Assembly (NCBI GenBank): GCA_030589055.1
Contig: JAUUWK010000030.1
Location: 1 to 10,160, forward strand
DNA from: Candidatus Bathyarchaeota archaeon
GTDB taxonomy: Archaea > Thermoproteota > Bathyarchaeia > Bathyarchaeales > Bathycorpusculaceae
DNA: 10,160 bases
Reading direction: 5' to 3'
The notes under the pieces are model-generated. The model made no database searches. It was not told the origin of the DNA and saw nothing but the letters and a program-made list of their open reading frames with translations. Numbering within the stretch: the stretch's first letter is position 1; each line of letters opens with the position of its first letter. Positions 6,920 through 10,160 of the stretch are shown here, piece after piece. Made by a program: the position numbers and the translations under genes.

Positions 6920-7120
6920 ATGACGGCGGAACGAGCAATCCATGTTGCCATGTTCATCCTCATATTGGTTGGCTTATGTGGAATAAGTGCTTGGGCAAGC
7001 TATAGCTACCTAAGCGATAACCTGATACTTGAAGTGGCAGGCATAGCGTTAAGTTGGGGAGTGATACTTTCAGTACTCTATTTAGTATTCAGACAGCTCG
7101 ATTGGAACTGGTGGAGTTAA
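6920..7120 (+). CDS. Small two-helix membrane protein, unknown function
   Basis: I do not recognise a family for this 66-residue product. It has two clear hydrophobic segments, about residues 8-27 (HVAMFILILVGLCGISAWAS) and 37-57 (LEVAGIALSWGVILSVLYLV). A short loop (YSYLSDN) separates them, and the tail is DWNWWS. The short polar N-terminus MTAERAI makes a cleaved signal peptide less likely than a two-pass inner-membrane hairpin. AGGTGA lies 6 nt before the ATG and a TATA-like box about 60 bp upstream, so it looks like a real monocistronic gene. The reading frame stays open for 52 codons after its TAA stop, which is probably chance. No function can be given. Confidence 0.65.
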   Translation: MTAERAIHVAMFILILVGLCGISAWASYSYLSDNLILEVAGIALSWGVILSVLYLVFRQLDWNWWS

Positions 7121-7332
7121 ATACGTTCCGAAACAGCAGAAAAAATTAATGTAAAGACAAAACTGGCATCAGAAATAACAGTCACAGTTTTGCCTTCACA
7201 CTTAACCCTTACTCCAATTGATGGGCTCCTCAAGAGAAGCGCCGCTAGGACCTCGGCTCAGTACGATCTCCTAGAATGAGGTGAAAAACGATTAAAGCGT
7301 CTTTTCCCCGAAATTAAGCCTTTCAGTTATAT
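7121..7332. other. Convergent intergenic region with two small hairpins
   Basis: These 212 nt lie between the ends of the membrane protein gene and aIF5A. A less AT-rich pocket holds an imperfect palindrome (7225-7240, GCTCCTCAAGAGAAGC). Next to it is a hairpin with a 6-bp stem CTAGGA/TCCTAG (7245-7250 with 7269-7274), a 2x2 internal loop, a further 3 bp TCG/CGA and an 8-nt loop. On the minus strand a T5 run (7288-7284) follows the aIF5A stop and could help termination. I could not fit a tRNA or a C/D-box sRNA here. The hairpins may be convergent terminators or part of a small RNA; the sequence alone does not decide. Confidence 0.35.
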
Positions 7333-7725
7333 TTATTTAATCCTAACAATTTTTACTCTGCCCAATATCTGCCAATATTCGATTTCAACGCCTGATGTAA
7401 GTTTTGCCTTCAAGTTTTCGTCTTCGGGAAAAGGCGCATCCAAATATTCATAGGTTTCTAAATCCATTATTTGAACGCCGGAAGATGTGACAGAAAACAC
7501 TTGTCCGCTTCTCTTATTAATCATAGGCACTTCAACGTTTGCATCTACAGGTTTAACAAAGCTTCGCTTAGCACCATCAAAAATACCTATAGCGACAATT
7601 CTTGCCTTGGCTGAGCCGTGTTTTCCAGGTTTTGACTTAGTTATACCAACTATGCGACATGGCTCGCCGTCCACAATTATGTAGCGACCTTCACGTAAGC
7701 TTCCGACACCAGCCGGTTTACTCAT
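7333..7725 (-). CDS. eif5a: Translation initiation factor 5A (aIF5A)
   Basis: aIF5A is the archaeal homologue of eIF5A and bacterial EF-P; it relieves ribosome stalling and requires hypusine or deoxyhypusine on one lysine. The 130-residue product has the N-terminal KOW/SH3-like domain with the modification loop SKPGKHGSAK (31-40), where K35 is the modified lysine. The C-terminal OB-fold domain runs from about residue 70 to the end. Length and loop match the family. ATG 7725 has GGTGAT about 5 nt upstream as ribosome site, and a TATA box about 40 bp upstream gives a leader of roughly 13 nt. It is a single gene, divergent from NAD kinase. The deoxyhypusine synthase needed for its modification is not in the window. 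Confidence 0.97.
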   Translation of the reverse strand: MSKPAGVGSLREGRYIIVDGEPCRIVGITKSKPGKHGSAKARIVAIGIFDGAKRSFVKPVDANVEVPMINKRSGQVFSVTSSGVQIMDLETYEYLDAPFPEDENLKAKLTSGVEIEYWQILGRVKIVRIK

Positions 7726-7761
7726 ACCATCACCAACTCATTACAGCATCTATCTACAGCA

Positions 7762-7769
7762 ATTTTAAA
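7762..7769 (-). promoter_or_regulatory. TATA box of the aIF5A gene
   Basis: On the minus strand these bases read TTTAAAAT. They lie 37-44 bp upstream of ATG 7725, so transcription would begin near 7738 and leave a leader just long enough to hold the GGTGAT ribosome site. Confidence 0.55.
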
Positions 7770-7778
7770 CAGCACCCA

Positions 7779-7785
7779 TATATAG
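7779..7785 (+). promoter_or_regulatory. TATA box of the NAD kinase cluster
   Basis: TATATAG lies about 27-33 bp before GTG 7812. At the usual archaeal spacing, transcription would begin within a few bases of the start codon, so the message may be leaderless. That agrees with the lack of a well-spaced Shine-Dalgarno; AAGGTG (7789-7794) is 17 nt away. It lies beside the aIF5A TATA box in a compact divergent promoter. Confidence 0.5.
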
Positions 7786-7811
7786 ATTAAGGTGTCGCTA
7801 GTAGATGGAAA

Positions 7812-8669
7812 GTGAAAACGTTGTTTAAAAGCGTCGGTCTGGTCGCCCGTTTCGATAAGAGAAAGGCCATACAACTTGCAGAAGATTTAGCCAAATATCT
7901 AAGAACGAAAGGATTAGAGGTGTACGTAGAAGATACATTAGCTGAGAAAATGGAAACAGAAGAAAACAGTGTATCCCTAAAGCAGATGAAAACTGATTTT
8001 ATAATCACGATTGGCGGAGACGGAACAATTTTAAGAACAGGCATCTCAGTTCCAAAACCTGAACCACCAATACTTGCAGTGAACATGGGTATTCGAGGTT
8101 TTTTGACAGAAGTGGAGCCTCAACAGGCCTTTAAGGCGGTAGACAAGTGTCTAGAGGGAGAATTTAAGCTTGAAAAGTGCATGAAACTTTCGACGGCCGC
8201 AGATGGCATAAAGTTTCCAGACGCCTTAAACGAAGTGTTAATCACCGCTGATGAGCCAGCAAAAGTACTTTATGCTCAAATAATAAAGGATGGGGAATTA
8301 ATTCTGAACTGCCAAGCAGATGGAGTAATGATAGCTACACAAACAGGTTCCACAGGTTATTCCCTATCAGCAGGGGGGCCTGTTTTAGACCCAAGTGTAA
8401 ATGCGTTTGTTTTGACGCCTGTGTGTGCTTTAAGCGTTTTTCGTTCGATTGTTTTTCCAGTGGATTCAAGCCTCACAGTTGAGGTTCTCAGACCGAGAAA
8501 AAACCTTGTGGTGATTGATGGACAACACCGCAGAACTGTAGATTCTGAACCTACAAGTCTAACCGTTACGCGTTCCAAATACGAAACTTCTTTCATAAGG
8601 TTTAGGGAAAACTTTTACCATCGCTTAAGAAACAGACTCGTTTTCAGGAGGCTGGGAGGAGAAACCTAA
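7812..8669 (+). CDS. nadK: NAD kinase
   Basis: Phosphorylates NAD to NADP using ATP or, in some archaea, polyphosphate; cytoplasmic. The 285-residue product is of normal length. It shows the family's GGDGT motif (68-72, in ITIGGDGTILRT), the NMGIRGFLTE segment (91-100), the NE pair (140-141) and the glycine-rich GSTGYSLSAGGP motif (179-190) that contacts the dinucleotide. GTG 7812 is the only sensible start: the ATG at 7805 is out of frame and soon closes. The gene leads a plus-strand cluster with NOB1 and COG1751. Its TAA shares its last base with the proposed NOB1 start, so the two are coupled. A GGAGG-like site near its 3' end serves the next gene. Confidence 0.95.
   Translation: MKTLFKSVGLVARFDKRKAIQLAEDLAKYLRTKGLEVYVEDTLAEKMETEENSVSLKQMKTDFIITIGGDGTILRTGISVPKPEPPILAVNMGIRGFLTEVEPQQAFKAVDKCLEGEFKLEKCMKLSTAADGIKFPDALNEVLITADEPAKVLYAQIIKDGELILNCQADGVMIATQTGSTGYSLSAGGPVLDPSVNAFVLTPVCALSVFRSIVFPVDSSLTVEVLRPRKNLVVIDGQHRRTVDSEPTSLTVTRSKYETSFIRFRENFYHRLRNRLVFRRLGGET
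8654..8661 (+). promoter_or_regulatory. Strong ribosome binding site for NOB1
   Basis: GGGAGGAG is the best Shine-Dalgarno in the window. It stands 7 nt before ACG 8669, an ideal distance, but 37 nt before TTG 8699. It therefore argues that translation of NOB1 starts at the NAD kinase stop even though no ATG, GTG or TTG is there. Confidence 0.6.
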
Positions 8670-9205
8670 CGAAAGAGGCAGCAAAAAAGGTTCTAGTCTT
8701 GGACACATCAGCCTTTGTGGCTGGTTTTGACCCGTTTTCAATAAGCGAAGAACAGTATACTGTTCCAGCGGTTAAAAAAGAAATGTCAGGACGCTCTATG
8801 GCTTGGGTTAGGTTTAAAACTGCGGTAGAAAACGGAAAGCTAAAAGTTAGATTCCCAAAAAAGATTTTTATGGATAAGGCAAAAGCGTCGGCAACACTTG
8901 TCGGAGATTCGTTTTTCCTCTCAGAAGCAGACCTCCAAGTCCTAACATTAGCCCTACAACTTAAGACCCAGGGTTACTCCCCGTTGATTGTAACAGATGA
9001 CTATTCGATACAAAACGTTGCAAACCAAATGGGCATAGAATTTGCTTCACTGGCCACCTTTGGCATTCGCTTCCGTTTACATTGGATAAGATACTGCCCA
9101 GCATGCCATAAGAGGTATCCAGCGAATCATAAATCTAAAAGATGCGAAGTATGTGGTACAGAATTAAAAAGAAAACCCTCAAGAAAAAAGATACTTGAAC
9201 GGTGA
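8669..9205 (+). CDS. nob1: NOB1 rRNA maturation endonuclease (PIN domain and zinc ribbon)
   Basis: NOB1 cuts the 3' end of pre-16S rRNA at site D late in small-subunit assembly. The N-terminal PIN domain begins VLVLDTSAF and carries the metal-binding acids D12, E38, D88 and the TDD pair 109-111 (numbering from codon 8669). The C-terminal zinc ribbon has CPAC (143-146) and CEVC (159-162). The tail is basic. The start is uncertain. The only common start codon nearby, TTG 8699, would begin at the catalytic Asp and delete the first beta strand. ACG 8669 keeps the strand, overlaps the NAD kinase stop as TAACG and has GGGAGGAG 7 nt upstream, so I place the start there (178 residues). A T-to-C change or read error in an ancestral TAATG would explain it. 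AAGG also stands 8 nt before the TTG, so that start is not excluded. Confidence 0.9.
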   Translation, partial: TKEAAKKVLVLDTSAFVAGFDPFSISEEQYTVPAVKKEMSGRSMAWVRFKTAVENGKLKVRFPKKIFMDKAKASATLVGDSFFLSEADLQVLTLALQLKTQGYSPLIVTDDYSIQNVANQMGIEFASLATFGIRFRLHWIRYCPACHKRYPANHKSKRCEVCGTELKRKPSRKKILER

Positions 9206-9261
9206 CAAACCAATAGAATTACTAAACAAAAGTTCAGGATTTAATGAATCGGGGGAAACTC

Positions 9262-9837
9262 ATGAACTCTGTTAAAAGGAACGTAACCTATTTCAAGGAA
9301 GCAGGCAAACAGAACACCGACGCTTTATTGAAACTTGTTAAGGAATATGTAGAAGAGGAAGGAATAAGAGATATAGTGGTTGCTTCAACAACCGGTGAAA
9401 CAGGAGTAAAAGCATCTGAAATTTTCAAAGGACACAATGTTGTCATAGTTACACATTGCTTTGGTTTCCGCGAACCTGGAAAAATCGAGTTAGAAGAGGA
9501 GCATAAAAGAGAAATTCTAGCAAACGGAGCGAAGATTTTCACAGGTGTCCATGCTCTTAGCAGTGTGGAACGGGCAATCCGCAAAGACTTTGGCACAATC
9601 CAACCGTTAGAATTAATCGCTAACACGCTTAGACTTATGGGTGAGGGAACAAAGGTGTGTGTAGAAATCACTGTGATGGCTGCAGATGCCGGTTTAATTC
9701 CAGTTGACAGAGATGCAATCGTCATAGCAGGAACTGGCAGAGGTGCAGACACAGCACTTTGTATACAACCTGCAAACACTGGAAGATTTTTCGACTTAAA
9801 GATAAAAGAAGTGATAGCGAAACCACGAGCCTTCTAA
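9262..9837 (+). CDS. COG1751 protein, resembles the C-terminal domain of pyruvate kinase
   Basis: A stand-alone protein of the COG1751 family, whose fold resembles the C-terminal (allosteric) domain of pyruvate kinase but which lacks the catalytic barrel; its function is unknown to me. The 191-residue product has the motifs ASTTGETGVKA (41-51), VTHCFGFREPG (63-73), GVHALSSVERA (95-105) and AGTGRGADTALCIQPA (156-171). The Ser/Thr/Gly-rich loops look like a phosphate-binding pocket, which is inference. ATG 9262 is chosen because GGGGGA (9251-9256) lies 5 nt before it; ATG 9244 is in frame and would add six residues but has no such site. The gene follows NOB1 after 56 nt on the same strand, so it may share the NAD kinase transcript. 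Confidence 0.88.
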   Translation: MNSVKRNVTYFKEAGKQNTDALLKLVKEYVEEEGIRDIVVASTTGETGVKASEIFKGHNVVIVTHCFGFREPGKIELEEEHKREILANGAKIFTGVHALSSVERAIRKDFGTIQPLELIANTLRLMGEGTKVCVEITVMAADAGLIPVDRDAIVIAGTGRGADTALCIQPANTGRFFDLKIKEVIAKPRAF

Positions 9838-9850
9838 AATTCTCTAGACC

Positions 9851-9860
9851 TCTCTTTTTT
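9851..9860 (+). terminator. T-tract after the NAD kinase-NOB1-COG1751 cluster
   Basis: TCTCTTTTTT ends in six T about 20 nt after the COG1751 stop. Archaeal RNA polymerase often ends transcription at such runs without a hairpin. It is the first good T-run after the cluster on this strand. Confidence 0.45.
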
Positions 9861-9930
9861 CGATGGTGAAATATAGCTGAACACTAGAACGTTTGGACCT
9901 TGTATACATTATCTTTAGTTATGGGCGTGT

Positions 9931-9961
9931 TTTATATCCGTCTTTAAGCTCTACATAAAAG
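9931..9961 (+). promoter_or_regulatory. Candidate promoter near the right edge
   Basis: TTTATATC (9931-9938) and CATAAAAG (9954-9961) are both TATA-like. The second would start transcription near 9985, a few bases before TTG 9992. They lie in the 323-nt stretch after COG1751, which otherwise holds only the T-tract and a short possible ORF. Confidence 0.35.
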
Positions 9962-9991
9962 ACTCATCCAAAACAGTATGGAGCAGATAAA

Positions 9992-10114
9992 TTGAAGTTC
10001 ACAGAAAAACTGAAGGTAGAAATACTGGAGATGGCGGGTTTGGAAGGGCTTTCTCCCCACCATAGAAAGGAGAAAAACAGGCTTTACAAAGACCAAGAAA
10101 AGTGGAAAATGTGA
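9992..10114 (+). CDS. Possible 40-residue protein, unknown
   Basis: I do not recognise this product. From TTG 9992 the frame gives 40 residues beginning MKFTEKLKVEILEMAG and rich in Lys, Glu and His, ending KWKM. GGAG (9980-9983) lies 8 nt before the TTG and a TATA-like box lies about 31-38 bp upstream, which is a good set of signals for so short an ORF. The ending ATGTGA overlaps a GTG at 10111 that opens a different frame to the window edge, so this could be the leading gene of an operon, a gene broken by a frameshift, or chance. Coding status is uncertain. Confidence 0.3.
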   Translation: MKFTEKLKVEILEMAGLEGLSPHHRKEKNRLYKDQEKWKM

Positions 10115-10160
10115 ATCGAAATCCTACTGAAGACCTGCACGCATCCGTCGGTTGTTGGAA

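Noticed and set aside
7121..7332. tRNA or C/D-box sRNA in the spacer after the membrane protein
   Set aside because: No T-loop GTTCGA-type sequence on either strand and no correctly spaced RTGATGA/CTGA pair; only simple hairpins are visible.
7805..7828. ATG 7805 as start of NAD kinase
   Set aside because: It is out of frame with the kinase and reaches a stop after seven codons.
9288..9779. 163-residue open frame on the minus strand opposite COG1751
   Set aside because: It is antisense to a conserved gene with good motifs, and its product has no recognisable feature.
1..10160. CRISPR array, transposon ends, integrase or defence genes
   Set aside because: No regularly spaced direct repeats, no transposase or recombinase motifs, and nearly all sequence is explained by housekeeping genes.

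Overview
The window looks like chromosomal DNA from an archaeon. It carries ribosomal protein L21e, the RNA polymerase subunit Rpb4 (RpoF), Pus10, aIF5A, NOB1, a PAC2-family protein and the archaea-specific families DUF655 and COG1751. TATA-like boxes lie about 25-45 bp upstream of several starts. Base composition is moderately AT-rich. The gene order is compatible with the TACK group, perhaps a Bathyarchaeia-like lineage, but nothing in the window fixes the phylum. Position 1 is a HindIII site, which may mark a clone end or simply be chance.

Left half (29-5432, minus strand): one tightly packed operon read right to left: srp54, pus10, rpl21e, rpoF, DUF655, ksgA/dim1 and a HemK2/Mtq2-type methyltransferase. 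Gaps are at most about 50 nt and some genes overlap. It joins protein targeting (SRP54), tRNA modification (Pus10), the large ribosomal subunit (L21e), transcription (RpoF), a probable RNA-binding protein (DUF655), small-subunit rRNA dimethylation (KsgA/Dim1) and probable release-factor methylation (HemK2). A TATA box stands before srp54 and a second possible one before DUF655.

Middle (5433-7330, plus strand): a divergent promoter region leads to a two-gene unit, a PAC2-family proteasome-assembly chaperone homologue followed 13 nt later by an Hsp20 chaperone, which suggests a protein quality-control pair. A 66-residue two-helix membrane protein follows under its own promoter. The next 210 nt are non-coding as far as can be seen, with two small hairpins and an odd in-frame open stretch.

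Right (7333-10160): aIF5A on the minus strand diverges from a plus-strand cluster of NAD kinase, NOB1 (20S pre-rRNA endonuclease) and a COG1751 protein resembling the C-terminal domain of pyruvate kinase. The last 320 nt hold a T-tract, a candidate promoter and a possible 40-codon ORF.

Most of the window is ordinary archaeal housekeeping DNA, and I do not see a mobile element, CRISPR array, tRNA, rRNA or defence system. The points most worth a second look are: the NOB1 start, where the expected TAATG overlap reads TAACG; the altered catalytic motif of KsgA/Dim1 (IPPY in place of NLPY/NIPY); the HbYX-like tail of the PAC2 protein, displaced by one residue; and the structured spacer at 7121-7330.
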